From Deinococcus radiophilus (GTDB lineage: Bacteria; Deinococcota; Deinococci; Deinococcales; Deinococcaceae), in NCBI RefSeq assembly GCF_020889625.1, contig NZ_CP086380.1, positions 1,569,001 through 1,633,000 on the forward strand: a stretch of DNA of 64,000 nt, read 5' to 3'. The notes below the pieces were generated by a model, which was given only the letters and a program-made list of their open reading frames with translations, did not search any database and was not told the DNA's origin. Both the position numbers and the translations under genes were made by a program. Below, one piece after another: positions 27,370 through 37,349 of this stretch (its first letter is position 1; each line of letters begins with the position of its first letter).

Positions 27370-29616
27370 TCAGGGCAGCGGCCAGATCACACTGCCCTGC
27401 TGGTCGGTGCGCCAGACGCGTACCCCGGCGGCATCTAACCGGGTCAGCACCTCATCACTTGGATGGCGGAAGGTGTTGTAGCCCACCGAGATGACAGCGT
27501 CGGCTGGAGCCGTTTGGGTCAGCAGGGTTGCTGAGGTGCTGTGGCGACTACCATGATGCGCGGCCTTGAGAAGATCCAGTCGGCCCAGACCCAGGCTGTG
27601 TTCCAACGGAGCGGGCAGGTCGCCCAGCAGCGCAGCGCGGAACTCGCCAGCTGTAATGCCGAGAGCCACGCTGTTCTCATTCGGTTCGGTGCTCCAGAAG
27701 TGGCCTTCAGGCCATAAGATATCCAGACGCACACCGCCGGCCTGAACATAATCACCCCGCCGGACCTCGCGGACTGGAATACCACGTTCTTCAGCCATTG
27801 CGAGCAGCTCGGCCAACAGCTCGTTGTCCGGGTCACGCTGTCCGATCCACAGCTCCCCCACCGGCAGCTCACGCAGTACACCCACCAGCCCCTCGATATG
27901 GTCGGTGTCGGAGTGGGTCGCCACCACCACATCCAGTGCCGAGACACCCAGCGAGCGCAGCGCCGGAATGACCGTACGGCTGAGATCATAGTCGCCGTGC
28001 GGAGTGCCGCCACCGTCTACCAGCACCCGCAGGCCCGGAGCCTGAATCAGCGTGCTGTCGCCCTGCCCCACATCCAGAAAGACCAGTTGACGCGGCGGGT
28101 CCAATCTGGACGGCAAAGCGGTGAGGAGGGCACAAAGCAGCCAGGTTCCCAGCGCCACTGGGGGACGAATCCACCCACGCAGCCAGGCCACCCCGGCCAG
28201 CGCACTTAGGGCAAAAGCGGCGTAGCCCCCTGGCCCCACTGCGCCCCAGGGCAGCACTGGCCAGCGCCCGAACCAGTGGGCCAGGTTCAACAAGACTTGG
28301 GCCAGGGCTTCCAACGGCCAGGTCAACACGGTACCCAGTGGCCCCAGTAACCCAGCCAGAAAGCCCAGTGGAACCAGCAGGGTCATCAGCGGGGCGGCCA
28401 ATAGGTTGGCGGGCAGCCCGGCCAGGGGAATCACCCCGAAACTGCCCGCCACAAGCGGGAGGGTGGCCGCCTGCGCCAACAAGGTGACAGCGACGCCACC
28501 CGTCAGATATTGCCGCCAGCCGGGACGGGTCCAATCTTGCGGCAGCCGGGCCATGACCCCAGGCACCAGTGCCAGCCCCGCCACTGCCAGAAACGACAGC
28601 TGAAATCCAGGCGTCAGCACCCAGAGCGGAAAGGCCAGCAGCGTGACTGTGGCGATCAGCGCCAGCAGGCCCAGTGGTTCCGGTCGGCCCCTTCCAAACG
28701 CCAGCGCCACCGCGACCACCATCCCCATCAGTACGGCGCGGGTGACGGACGGTGATACCTGCACCAGCCCCGCCAGATAAAACACCAGAAAGGCCGCGGG
28801 CAGCAAAAAGCGGGTGGCCGGGGGCAGCGGCAATCTGAGCAGGAGCAGCGACAACGCGCCGACCAGCAGCGTGACGTGTTGACCACTCAGCGCCAGCAGG
28901 TGTGCCAGCCCGGCGCGGGTAAAATCATCCCGCACACTCCCGCCGTCCTGCGATTCCAGCTCGTTCAGGCCAGAACGGTCGCCCAGTTCCAGACCAATCA
29001 GCAGCGCCTCCGCTTCAGGACTCAGGCCCGCCCAGCCGCGCTCAAACCAACCCTGGGTGCGGCTTTTGACCCCGCTGGCCTCTCCGGCTCCGCGCACCTC
29101 GGCGCCGACCAGCACGGCGCTGGGAGCCAGGGCAACCAGCCCGCCTTGCGAGCGCAGCCAGGCCGCCTGGTCAAAACCGCCCGGCACGGTGCGCTCACGC
29201 GGAGGCAGCAGCCGTCCACGCACGCTCACCTCTCCCCGGCGCTCGGCGGGACGCGGCGAGAGAACCACCCGCGCGGGAGGATCGTGCAGGGTGAGAAACT
29301 GGCCATCCCACTCGCCTCTCAGCGTGACCACCGCGCCGTGCCAAGGGGTGAGCGGATCAGGTCGGGCCTGCACCACACTCAGCGAACCAAAGGCCAGTGC
29401 TCCGGCAATCAGGGCGGCTACCCCGCCCCACGAACGCCGCTCATACCAGGCGAACGCCAGGACCAGAGGCCACAGGGCCAGTGCCCAGAAGTAACCCAAG
29501 GCGGGCAGCAGCGCGCCTAGGACACCCAGCGCGGTGTAGATGGGCCAGGGCAGGCGAGGCGCAGGTTGTGCTGACTGGAAGGGAGCCGCGTGGCGACCCA
29601 ACGCCCGCTCCATCAT
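27370..29616 (-). CDS. comEC: DNA-uptake channel protein ComEC/Rec2
   Basis: Forms the inner-membrane channel that carries single-stranded DNA into the cytoplasm in natural transformation. The 748-aa protein has an N-terminal membrane/DUF4131 region (~25-200), the competence domain ([20 protein letters not shown]) with many hydrophobic segments, and a C-terminal metallo-beta-lactamase-like domain from ~500 ([37 protein letters not shown]) thought to be the nuclease that degrades one strand. The ATG at 29616 shares its A with the comEA stop (TGATG), so translation is coupled; upstream in-frame codons are antisense to function and overlap comEA. Deinococcus is naturally transformable, which fits. 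Confidence 0.93.
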   Translation of the reverse strand: MMERALGRHAAPFQSAQPAPRLPWPIYTALGVLGALLPALGYFWALALWPLVLAFAWYERRSWGGVAALIAGALAFGSLSVVQARPDPLTPWHGAVVTLRGEWDGQFLTLHDPPARVVLSPRPAERRGEVSVRGRLLPPRERTVPGGFDQAAWLRSQGGLVALAPSAVLVGAEVRGAGEASGVKSRTQGWFERGWAGLSPEAEALLIGLELGDRSGLNELESQDGGSVRDDFTRAGLAHLLALSGQHVTLLVGALSLLLLRLPLPPATRFLLPAAFLVFYLAGLVQVSPSVTRAVLMGMVVAVALAFGRGRPEPLGLLALIATVTLLAFPLWVLTPGFQLSFLAVAGLALVPGVMARLPQDWTRPGWRQYLTGGVAVTLLAQAATLPLVAGSFGVIPLAGLPANLLAAPLMTLLVPLGFLAGLLGPLGTVLTWPLEALAQVLLNLAHWFGRWPVLPWGAVGPGGYAAFALSALAGVAWLRGWIRPPVALGTWLLCALLTALPSRLDPPRQLVFLDVGQGDSTLIQAPGLRVLVDGGGTPHGDYDLSRTVIPALRSLGVSALDVVVATHSDTDHIEGLVGVLRELPVGELWIGQRDPDNELLAELLAMAEERGIPVREVRRGDYVQAGGVRLDILWPEGHFWSTEPNENSVALGITAGEFRAALLGDLPAPLEHSLGLGRLDLLKAAHHGSRHSTSATLLTQTAPADAVISVGYNTFRHPSDEVLTRLDAAGVRVWRTDQQGSVIWPLP

Positions 29617-29996
29617 CAGAACGTCACCAATGGAGCCAGTTCTTCCAGCGTGGCCGGACCGATGCCACTTACCGCGTCCAGATCCGCCAGGGAACCCAGT
29701 GGGCGCGCTGCCATGATCCTTTCCGCCAGCGCCGGACCGATGCGCGGCAGGGCTTCGAGCTGCTCCTGGGTGGCCGAATTCAGATTCAATTGTCCCGAGA
29801 TCAGTGGTTCTACGCTGGCCGTGCTGGGATACTCCGGCGCCGGGTCGGTCATCGTCACAGCCGGCAGCTCCTGGCGCATGACCTGGGGGGCACGCGGCTG
29901 AGCGAACAGCAGTGGCCACAGCGTCAGCAGACCGACCAAGACCAACCCGGCCCCCAGGCCAGCGGTCCAGAGCCGTTCGTTTCCCTCACCGGACAT
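29616..29996 (-). CDS. comEA: Competence DNA-binding protein ComEA
   Basis: A 126-aa membrane-anchored DNA receptor: a single N-terminal hydrophobic anchor at residues ~10-33 ([19 protein letters not shown]), a short linker and a C-terminal helix-hairpin-helix pair ([20 protein letters not shown], then [19 protein letters not shown]). It binds incoming double-stranded DNA outside the membrane and hands it to ComEC, encoded immediately downstream. The start is placed at 29996, where a TACACT -10 element ends 6 nt upstream; longer in-frame forms would begin inside the promoter. The gene is shorter than proteobacterial or Bacillus ComEA because it lacks the SLBB domain. Confidence 0.92.
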   Translation of the reverse strand: MSGEGNERLWTAGLGAGLVLVGLLTLWPLLFAQPRAPQVMRQELPAVTMTDPAPEYPSTASVEPLISGQLNLNSATQEQLEALPRIGPALAERIMAARPLGSLADLDAVSGIGPATLEELAPLVTF

Positions 29997-30002
29997 GCTG
30001 GA

Positions 30003-30008
30003 AGTGTA
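30003..30008 (-). promoter_or_regulatory. Leaderless -10 element TACACT for comEA-comEC
   Basis: On the minus strand TACACT is followed by 6 nt and the ATG at 29996, fixing the comEA start. No ribosome-binding site is present. Confidence 0.6.
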
Positions 30009-30044
30009 GCGGCCACAGCACGGAAAGAGAGCAGTATTTGCAAA

Positions 30045-30073
30045 AGAAAAAACCCCCCTCCGAGTGGAGAGGG
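30045..30073 (-). terminator. Rho-independent terminator of the extracellular nuclease gene
   Basis: On the minus strand a CCCTC/GAGGG stem is followed by a T-rich run. It ends the nuclease transcript 21 bp after its stop and separates it from the comEA promoter. Confidence 0.75.
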
Positions 30074-30093
30074 TCATGGATCAAGCGCAGGCT

Positions 30094-33000
30094 TTACTGG
30101 CAGACATTCAGTGGCGACGCCGTATTGCGTGGTTCCACGCTGCTGCGCACCAGATCGTCGTTGCTGTCCGTATCGGTGCAGCCACCATTCACACGCTGGG
30201 CACTGCTGGTGCTGCTCAGTCCGCTGTAGGCGACGTAATCCACCACCGCCGCGTCCGTGGGGGCCGCGATACGCGCGGTGCTGCTCACCAGGGCCACTTG
30301 CCCAGCGCTGCCGCTCATGGCCGTGTTGCCGCTGGCATCCGGCGTGGGAAGAGCCTGGGTGCCACCTGTTCCCTTCGCCTGCTGCACCAGATACGACTGA
30401 CCAGGGGCCAGTAGGAAGCTGTTCAGCGGGGTCGCCGTCCAGCTGGTGCCAGTGCTGCTCGCGTACTGCACGCTGTAGCCTGCCAGATCTACACTGGCTG
30501 AACCGGCATTGAACAGTTCGATGAAGTCGTGGGTGTAGGTGGCGCCACTGTTGCCGCCGCCGCCGTACACCTGACGGATCACCACACCCTGAGCACCAGG
30601 GATAGGGGTGGGGTCGGGCTGCACGTCACCAGTCACGGTCACGCTCAGACGGGCCGTCTGGGTCTGGCCGCCACTGATCGCCGTCACGATCACCGGGTAG
30701 GTGCCAGCCGCACTGAAGGTGTGAGTGGCCTGGGTGGCTGCTGGGTCCAGCACAGCGGTGGTATCGCCCCAGTCCACGCTCAGGCTCTGCAGCGGCTGGC
30801 TGGCACTGAGGTTCAGGGTGTAGGGCTGGCCTACAGTGGCTGCCGCTTCGCCGCTCACGTTCAGGGTCAGGCGGGCCTCGTCACGGGTCAGGTTCAGGCC
30901 CACCAGCACCGGGTCATGGTCGCTGGCGCGGAAGGGGCCTGGGCCGTACAGGTCGGGGCTGGTGCAGACACCCGTGCGGCACTCCGGGTTGGCCTTGTAT
31001 TCCACGTTGTAGTCGGCCAGGGTGGGTTCGTCGCTGTTGATGTGCCACTCGGTCACGCCGCTCAGCTGGGCGTTCAGGCTGCCGCTGGCCAGCGCATGAT
31101 CCAGCGACCCGAACTGCCCACCGAACTGATAGGAGTAGCGGTCCTCTGCGGGCAAGCGGTCACTGCCGTTCACGTAGCCTGCCGCCTCCAGAGTGCGGAT
31201 CGGGTCTTCTTCGCTGTAGGCGTTGAAGTCACCCATCAGCAGCACGTCGCTGTCACCCGTCGCTGCTTCTAGGCGGTCCGTAAAGGCCAGCAACGCCTGA
31301 GCCTGCCCCACACGCAGCCCGTTCCAGCAGCCCTGACCCGCGTCGATATCACCCGTGCTGGGGCAGCTGCCCTTGCTCTTGAAGTGGTTGGCAACCACGG
31401 TAAACACGCCGCCGTTCGCCGCGCTCTGGAAGGTTTGCGCCAGCGGGGGACGGCTATGCACCGGATCGGTATCCAGCACGAACCCACCCACTGGACTCAC
31501 GCTTGCGGGCTTGTAGATGATGGCGACCTTGATCGCGTCGGTGCCGATGGTTCCGGTCTGCACGGCGCGGTACACTTCGCGCCCGTAAGCTGTGTTCAGC
31601 GCCGTCACCAGATCGTTCAGGGCCACGTCGCCGCCATTCTGGACTTCCATCAGCGTGACCACATCGGCGTCCAGGCGGCGCAGCATCTCCACGATCTTGG
31701 CCTGCTGGCGCCCGAACTCGTAAGCGCTGTCCGCCCCCCGGTCATTCGGCCCAAAGGTCGTGAAGTAGTTCAGCACGTTGGCCCCGGCCACTTTCAGCGT
31801 ACCGCCGACTTCGTCCGGCGCGGCGGGGCGGGGGTTGGCATTCACGAACTGCGGGGTCTGGGTGGGCTGCACCTTATAGGCACCGTTGGCGAAGCTCAGC
31901 ACGCCGGTCAGGCCGCTCACGGTGTCCCCGGTGCGGCGGGTTCCTTCGGCGCTCAGATAGGGCAACTCGGCGGGATTCTGGGCCGTGTTGGCATCATCCA
32001 ACACGATGCGGCGAGCGGCATTCTCCGCTGGGGTGGTCGGCTCGTTGCCGCCCGTGGGCTGGAACAGGCGTCCGCCTGCCGACAGCCCCAATTCGCCGTA
32101 GCGGCCATAGCCGTAATTGTCCGTCACGGTGAGGGTTTCTGGGAAGGTCACGGCCATGCCTTCAAAGCGCTCCAGGTCGGTAAACGGAGCCTGCACCGGA
32201 ACGGCCTGAATCGGCTGCCCGCTGCCGCAAGTCGCAAACGCCGAAATGGTCGTCAGCTGGGTGGACTCGTAAAACTCGGCCACCGTGCCGCTCAGCTGCA
32301 CCAGGTCGCCCACGTTCACCTGCTGCGGAGCAGTTCCAGTGTAGACGAACACCCCGTCGCTGGTGGCATCGTTACCGTCGCCCGGGGCATCCTGAATGAA
32401 AAAGCCCCGCAGCCCGGCCTGGAAATCCGCCGTGACCACGCCGCGCACGGTCACCGTCTGACCCACCAGCGGGCTGACCGCGCCACTGCCCTGCACCGCC
32501 GGAATGGTCGTCAGCTCGCCGGTGGGTGCGGGGCAGCTGGCCAGGGCGCTGAGGGCCACTTCTACTTTGCTGCCCTGCCCACCATGCACAAAGGTCGCCT
32601 CGCCCGCTTGCACGGTTTCGCCCGCCGCATTTTGCCCGATCACGGTGACGGTCTGCTGCGCGGCAGTTGGCACGCCCGCAAACTCGAAGGTCACGCTTTG
32701 CCCAGCACTCACCGACTGAGTCAGGGTCTGCTCACCGACGGTGGCGGTCAGCCGGGTGGTTCCAGCGGCCACCGGACCAGCCGTGACCGTCACGGGGGCA
32801 CTGACTCGCTCCCATTTCACGGGTGCGCTGAATTTGCCACTGGCAAGGTTCACGTTTACCTGCGCGGTATAGAGCAGCACCCCGCCGGCCTGGCTATAGA
32901 CCCGCAGCTTGACAACGTAATTGGGGTTGCCACGCGGCAGTCCGGCCAGCTCGGCACTGATCTGAGTGCCAGTCAGAGCAGCTGGCAACTTCAGTGGGGC

Positions 33001-33186
33001 AGATAGTTTTCCGCCGCTCAGCTCAATTTCGGCGTGGCCGACTCCTTCCGGCACCGTGAAGGTCAGACGGTCCAGCTGCACCCCCAGGGTGCCGAGGGTG
33101 GGCGCAGTGGTGGTTACAGGAGCGGCAGGTTGGCCGCAGGAAGCCAGCAGCAGGGTCAGGGACAAGACATAAGCCGGTTTGAACAT
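30094..33186 (-). CDS. Extracellular nuclease lipoprotein (ExeM/NucH type) with lamin-tail domain
   Basis: A secreted, lipid-anchored nuclease of ~1030 aa. The start at 33186 gives lipoprotein signal MFKPAYVLSLTLLLASCGQ; 25 codons of upstream frame give a worse signal. Order: Ig-like region (40-215); YhcR-type OB-fold (~235-340, TVRGVVTADFQAGLRGFFIQ); endonuclease/exonuclease/phosphatase domain (~470-820) with catalytic motifs TLMEVQNGG, VVANHFKSKG, LLMGDFNAYSEED and SDHDPVLVGLNL; PKD-like domain (~830-895); lamin-tail domain (~905-1010, DFIELFNAGSASVDLAGYSV). It should degrade extracellular DNA for nutrient or phosphate supply. It lies just upstream of comEA/comEC on the same strand but has its own terminator. 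Two small palindromes lie in its promoter region. Confidence 0.88.
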   Translation of the reverse strand: MFKPAYVLSLTLLLASCGQPAAPVTTTAPTLGTLGVQLDRLTFTVPEGVGHAEIELSGGKLSAPLKLPAALTGTQISAELAGLPRGNPNYVVKLRVYSQAGGVLLYTAQVNVNLASGKFSAPVKWERVSAPVTVTAGPVAAGTTRLTATVGEQTLTQSVSAGQSVTFEFAGVPTAAQQTVTVIGQNAAGETVQAGEATFVHGGQGSKVEVALSALASCPAPTGELTTIPAVQGSGAVSPLVGQTVTVRGVVTADFQAGLRGFFIQDAPGDGNDATSDGVFVYTGTAPQQVNVGDLVQLSGTVAEFYESTQLTTISAFATCGSGQPIQAVPVQAPFTDLERFEGMAVTFPETLTVTDNYGYGRYGELGLSAGGRLFQPTGGNEPTTPAENAARRIVLDDANTAQNPAELPYLSAEGTRRTGDTVSGLTGVLSFANGAYKVQPTQTPQFVNANPRPAAPDEVGGTLKVAGANVLNYFTTFGPNDRGADSAYEFGRQQAKIVEMLRRLDADVVTLMEVQNGGDVALNDLVTALNTAYGREVYRAVQTGTIGTDAIKVAIIYKPASVSPVGGFVLDTDPVHSRPPLAQTFQSAANGGVFTVVANHFKSKGSCPSTGDIDAGQGCWNGLRVGQAQALLAFTDRLEAATGDSDVLLMGDFNAYSEEDPIRTLEAAGYVNGSDRLPAEDRYSYQFGGQFGSLDHALASGSLNAQLSGVTEWHINSDEPTLADYNVEYKANPECRTGVCTSPDLYGPGPFRASDHDPVLVGLNLTRDEARLTLNVSGEAAATVGQPYTLNLSASQPLQSLSVDWGDTTAVLDPAATQATHTFSAAGTYPVIVTAISGGQTQTARLSVTVTGDVQPDPTPIPGAQGVVIRQVYGGGGNSGATYTHDFIELFNAGSASVDLAGYSVQYASSTGTSWTATPLNSFLLAPGQSYLVQQAKGTGGTQALPTPDASGNTAMSGSAGQVALVSSTARIAAPTDAAVVDYVAYSGLSSTSSAQRVNGGCTDTDSNDDLVRSSVEPRNTASPLNVCQ

Positions 33187-33279
33187 CAGAGATTTCCCCC
33201 AGGTGAGCGGCGTGGCCGCCCGGTAAATGACTGCTCCGGCCAGCGCAGGCCGCCGGAACACCGTTAGTAACGAACTCGT

Positions 33280-33334
33280 CCGAATAACTTCGGAGTAATT
33301 TCAGCGTGAACCCAAACAATTTGGACCCTGTCAA
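33280..33334 (-). promoter_or_regulatory. Possible control region of the nuclease gene: two inverted repeats and a TTGACA
   Basis: Perfect repeats CCGAA-TAAC-TTCGG (33280-33293) and CCAAA-CAA-TTTGG (33312-33324) lie between the nuclease start and a minus-strand TTGACA (33329-33334). No good -10 is found at 17 bp. They may be operators for the nuclease or for divergent fumC. Confidence 0.3.
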
Positions 33335-33456
33335 ACTAACACCGCTGTGTCAGCCTTGGGTGATGCAGGAACACGGCCCGCGTGCCGGGCAGCGCCGTCC
33401 CGCCCCACAGGTGCAGTGTTGCGCTGCAGGTAACGCCGCTGCAAAAGGAGACCGCT

Positions 33457-33462
33457 TAGACT
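33457..33462 (+). promoter_or_regulatory. Leaderless -10 element TAGACT for fumC
   Basis: TAGACT is followed by 6 nt and the ATG at 33469. An AAAGGAG lies further upstream (33443-33449) but is ~19 nt from the ATG, too far to be its ribosome site. Confidence 0.55.
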
Positions 33463-33468
33463 GTCATC

Positions 33469-34863
<1,395 letters not shown>

Positions 34864-34913
34864 GAGCAGACAGCAAAAGCTGAAGTGTCTGCCCAAAGAG
34901 GGCCGAAAACCAC

Positions 34914-34953
34914 AGCCGCTACTCCCCGTGTGGGGGCGGCGGCTTTTGTTATT
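34914..34953 (+). terminator. Terminator of fumC
   Basis: AGCCGC (34914-34919) pairs with GCGGCT (34939-34944) with an inner CCCC/GGGG, followed by TTTTGTTATTT. An outer GCCGAAA/TTTCGGC pair surrounds it and is followed by TTTTGTCTTTTTG, the site where the insertion sequence landed. Confidence 0.8.
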
Positions 34954-34962
34954 TCGGCTTTT

Positions 34963-34971
34963 GTCTTTTTG
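34963..34971. repeat. Target-site duplication, left copy (GTCTTTTTG)
   Basis: The 9-bp GTCTTTTTG abuts the left end of the insertion sequence and is repeated exactly at 36178-36186 after the right end. Confidence 0.9.
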
Positions 34972-34990
34972 CTCAGTAGGTGACAACTTC
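34972..34990. repeat. Insertion sequence left inverted repeat
   Basis: 19 bp, perfectly complementary to 36159-36177; it also encodes the last codons of the transposase. Confidence 0.9.
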
Positions 34991-36073
34991 GTCTAAAGGC
35001 GCTCCTGGTGGGCAAAAGGGCTGGGTCAACAGGTCTAGGACAGCCATGAACTGTTTGGGTTTCCACCGTAAGGCATCCACGAGATGCTGAGCACCGTGCC
35101 GCACCAGACTGACCGCTCTACGACCATGCTTGAGAACGGGGATGGGCTGGGTCTGGCCCAGCCAGACCCCCAGGCGCAAGCAGAACACCCAGGCCAGTGT
35201 CACCAGGCCAAAGAGCCGCTGTAGACGGCTCCTTTCCGTCATCCCAGTCCGCTCCAGGTCGAAGCCTCGCATCTTGAAGCTGCTGAAGGTGCACTCGATT
35301 GACCAGCGCTGCTTGTACAGCTTCCAGGTCTTCCGAGCGCTGAAATCTGTGGCAATGATGACGAGGTCACCTGTGGATGACCTCGTCGCGACCACCCGCA
35401 TGAGTTCGCCAAACACGAACACCTTTTCGTCGATTTCATGGAAATGACCGTGCTGGACGTGCTTAAACCATTCCTTCCCATTCGTGTCGTCCAGCATGTC
35501 GCTGTGCCGAATGCGGATCGCCCGCTTGATGCCTTGACGACGGAGAAAACGGAACCACTCCGCACCGATGAACTCACGGTCAGCCACCAGGCCTTGCCAG
35601 CGTTTCGCTGGCAAGACGCGGAGGAGCTTCAATACCAGCCACATACGGGCATAGGTATGGCTGTTCCCAGACTCATCAAGAGGAACCCAAATCAGGGGCA
35701 GGGTGAAGCCATGAACCACGGCTCCAAGCACCAGAAAATTGATGGGCGTTTCCCCATGCTCCCAGTTGGTGCGGTCCAGACTCAGCAACACCTTCCCCGG
35801 TGGAAGATGGACGACGAGCAGAGCGATGAAAAAGTCCATGTCCAGCTGCTCATCCCGGAAGGTTCGGTCCGCCCTTCTTTTCTTGGCTTGCGGCGTGCTG
35901 ATACCGGGCATGTGAGGACTCAGGTCGTGATGATTGATGCTCCTCGCGGCAATCATCGCCAGAAGCACATCGATCAGCCGCTGAAGGGTGTCAATGCGGA
36001 GGTGACTCGCGTGTGCTTTGAAGTGGCGGGTCAGTACGGTAGCCTGCTGGGCGGCGGATTCTGTTGTTTTCAC
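34973..36073 (-). CDS. IS4-family DDE transposase
   Basis: Cuts and joins the element ends. The DDE core is visible: first Asp in [13 protein letters not shown], second in [14 protein letters not shown], and the YREK block that defines IS4 as [15 protein letters not shown] (Tyr-x2-Arg-x3-Glu-x6-Lys), with the Glu being the third catalytic residue. The start is uncertain. The frame is open to a GTG at 36169 inside the right repeat, but that would translate a perfect palindrome, so I place the start at the GTG 36073 ([14 protein letters not shown], 366 aa), just downstream of it. No frameshift is seen. Confidence 0.9.
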   Translation of the reverse strand: MKTTESAAQQATVLTRHFKAHASHLRIDTLQRLIDVLLAMIAARSINHHDLSPHMPGISTPQAKKRRADRTFRDEQLDMDFFIALLVVHLPPGKVLLSLDRTNWEHGETPINFLVLGAVVHGFTLPLIWVPLDESGNSHTYARMWLVLKLLRVLPAKRWQGLVADREFIGAEWFRFLRRQGIKRAIRIRHSDMLDDTNGKEWFKHVQHGHFHEIDEKVFVFGELMRVVATRSSTGDLVIIATDFSARKTWKLYKQRWSIECTFSSFKMRGFDLERTGMTERSRLQRLFGLVTLAWVFCLRLGVWLGQTQPIPVLKHGRRAVSLVRHGAQHLVDALRWKPKQFMAVLDLLTQPFCPPGAPLDEVVTY

Positions 36074-36090
36074 ACTCTCAGGAAACCGTG

Positions 36091-36128
36091 AACAGTCGGC
36101 CCCATCAAGCTTGATGGGGCCGACTGTT
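36091..36128. promoter_or_regulatory. Perfect 38-bp palindrome upstream of the transposase start
   Basis: Bases 36091-36109 are the exact reverse complement of 36110-36128 (centre AAGCTT). On the plus strand it is followed by GGTTTTTG, giving terminator shape. On the minus strand it would form in transcripts entering the element from outside, just before the transposase start, a position where IS10 and IS50 carry hairpins that block expression from read-through RNA. Confidence 0.7.
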
Positions 36129-36158
36129 GGTTTTTGCCGTCTAGGACAATGTGAAACT

Positions 36159-36177
36159 GAAGTTGTCACCTACTGAG
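36159..36177. repeat. Insertion sequence right inverted repeat
   Basis: 19 bp, perfectly complementary to 34972-34990. Confidence 0.9.
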
Positions 36178-36186
36178 GTCTTTTTG
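36178..36186. repeat. Target-site duplication, right copy (GTCTTTTTG)
   Basis: Exact repeat of 34963-34971. Confidence 0.9.
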
Positions 36187-36223
36187 GCCCAAAGCTTTAA
36201 CCGCGCCGGAGCATCATTGGGCC

Positions 36224-36817
36224 ATGAAACTCCCACTGTCGATTCTCCTGACCAGCCTGAGCCTGATGGCCTGCGCCGGTCCCACAGACACGACCACTCA
36301 GCCTGACCAGACCACGACCAGCACGGCCACCGCCGACCAGACTGCCCATGACCACAGCGCGGCCAACACCGGCCTGGAGGGCTTGCGCGGCGAAGACTTT
36401 GACCGCGCCTTCCTGTCCATGATGGTCGCCCACCACCAGGGCGCACTGGAGATGAGCCGCCCAGCCCTACAAAGCGCAGACCCGCATGTCAGGGGCTGGG
36501 CCGAGAACATCACCGCTGCCCAGGAGCAGGAAATCGCGCAGATGACCACCCTGCTGGAATCGCTGGGCGGACTGGATGAAGAGATGGCCGCGCCCATGCG
36601 GAACGAGATGAGCGAAATGGCAGGCCATGTGCAGCACGCCGAGGACCCAGACCGCGCCTTTGTGGAAGGAATGATCCCCCACCATCAGTCCGCGCTGGAT
36701 ATGGCGAGGCTGGCCGAGGGCCGCAGCGAAAACCCGGAAGTGCTGGCGCTGGCCCAAGACATCGTCACCACACAGCAGCGTGAAATAGACGAATTCGAGG
36801 CCTATCTGGCGCAGTGA
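36224..36817 (+). CDS. DUF305-family lipoprotein
   Basis: A 197-aa exported lipoprotein (lipobox LSLMACAG), then a Thr/Asp/His linker to ~45, then a four-helix, ferritin-like DUF305 domain. The domain is internally duplicated: FLSMMVAHHQGALEMSR (first half) and FVEGMIPHHQSALDMAR (second half) each carry the His-His-Gln-x-Ala-Leu-x-Met-x-Arg motif, and both halves end in a Gln/Glu-rich helix (AAQEQEIAQM, TTQQREIDEF). The His/Met-rich helices suggest metal binding, possibly copper, but family function is not established. A CATCAT hexamer 6 nt before the ATG is a weak leaderless -10. The promoter may have been affected by the insertion sequence that ends 46 bp upstream. Confidence 0.85.
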   Translation: MKLPLSILLTSLSLMACAGPTDTTTQPDQTTTSTATADQTAHDHSAANTGLEGLRGEDFDRAFLSMMVAHHQGALEMSRPALQSADPHVRGWAENITAAQEQEIAQMTTLLESLGGLDEEMAAPMRNEMSEMAGHVQHAEDPDRAFVEGMIPHHQSALDMARLAEGRSENPEVLALAQDIVTTQQREIDEFEAYLAQ

Positions 36818-36853
36818 AAACGCTGCTCTGAATCGGCACAGACCTTGCGGGCG

Positions 36854-36859
36854 TATCCT
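36854..36859 (+). promoter_or_regulatory. Leaderless -10 element TATCCT
   Basis: TATCCT is followed by 7 nt and the ATG at 36867 of the small exported-protein gene. Confidence 0.55.
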
Positions 36860-36866
36860 CGCGGGT

Positions 36867-37271
36867 ATGAATCCTAAAGTCTGGCTGGCTGCCCTGGCCC
36901 TCTCCTCCGCTTCAGCTGGGGCACAAGCGGCCCTGCCCCGGAGCCTGACGGTGACGCCCCGCTGGGAGGCGCAGATAAGCGCAGCAGCCCTTCAGTTCAC
37001 CGGACAGCCCTGCGTGGGTGAGTACACCGTAGAGCGAACAGCCGGACGCTTCACTGCCGCGCAGTTTGCTGCCGCCGCCGCCGAAACCAAGGCCTTTACC
37101 GAGGACTTCCAGACGTTCTTACCCGACGCAGAGGTCCGCTTCGAGACTGATCAGAGCCGCCTGACCCGCTTTGCCCTGGTGAATACAGCATTGCCACTCT
37201 TCAGTCAGCAAGAACGCCGCTGGGACGGGGTATATACCCTGAACTGCACGCTAGGAACCGGGAACAGCTGA
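36867..37271 (+). CDS. Small exported protein of unknown function
   Basis: 134 aa with a signal peptide (LAALALSSASAGAQAALPR, cleavage near residue 22). The mature part has two cysteines (QPCVGEYTVE and LNCTLGTG) that could form a disulfide, and a central helical Ala-rich part (FAAAAAETKAFTEDFQTFLP). No family recognised. A leaderless promoter supports the start. It stands between the DUF305 lipoprotein gene and glycerate kinase on the same strand, each with its own promoter. Confidence 0.65.
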   Translation: MNPKVWLAALALSSASAGAQAALPRSLTVTPRWEAQISAAALQFTGQPCVGEYTVERTAGRFTAAQFAAAAAETKAFTEDFQTFLPDAEVRFETDQSRLTRFALVNTALPLFSQQERRWDGVYTLNCTLGTGNS

Positions 37272-37337
37272 GGCGTCATGGGTGCGTCACGGGCACTGCG
37301 GCAGACTGATGAAAAGTTTCCCTTCTCCCATCGGCTC

Positions 37338-37343
37338 TATCCT
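37338..37343 (+). promoter_or_regulatory. Leaderless -10 element TATCCT for glycerate kinase
   Basis: TATCCT is followed by 6 nt and the ATG at 37350, which fixes the start. Confidence 0.55.
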
Positions 37344-37349
37344 CAGCCC

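Larger units (their letters stand above)
34972..36177 (-). mobile_element. Complete IS4-family insertion sequence (1206 bp)
   Basis: Bounded by perfect 19-bp inverted repeats: CTCAGTAGGTGACAACTTC at 34972-34990 and its complement at 36159-36177. It is flanked by a 9-bp direct duplication of the target and contains one transposase gene whose stop codon lies inside the left repeat. Intact ends, intact transposase and identical target duplications indicate a recent, possibly active insertion. It separates fumC from the DUF305 gene and sits in the fumC terminator tail without breaking a gene. It resembles the IS4-type elements common in Deinococcus; the exact ISfinder name cannot be given from sequence alone. 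Confidence 0.93.

Noticed and set aside
29617..29919. Upstream extension of comEC by ~100 codons
   Set aside because: It overlaps comEA completely in another phase and its translation is Gly/Arg/Ser shadow sequence; TGATG coupling at 29616 marks the true start.
33443..33449. AAAGGAG as ribosome site for fumC
   Set aside because: It is ~19 nt from the ATG, too far; the TAGACT box lies between them and would start transcription after it.
36074..36169. Longer transposase start at GTG 36169 inside the right inverted repeat
   Set aside because: It would translate the perfect palindrome and part of the terminal repeat; a start after the palindrome is more plausible, though not proven.
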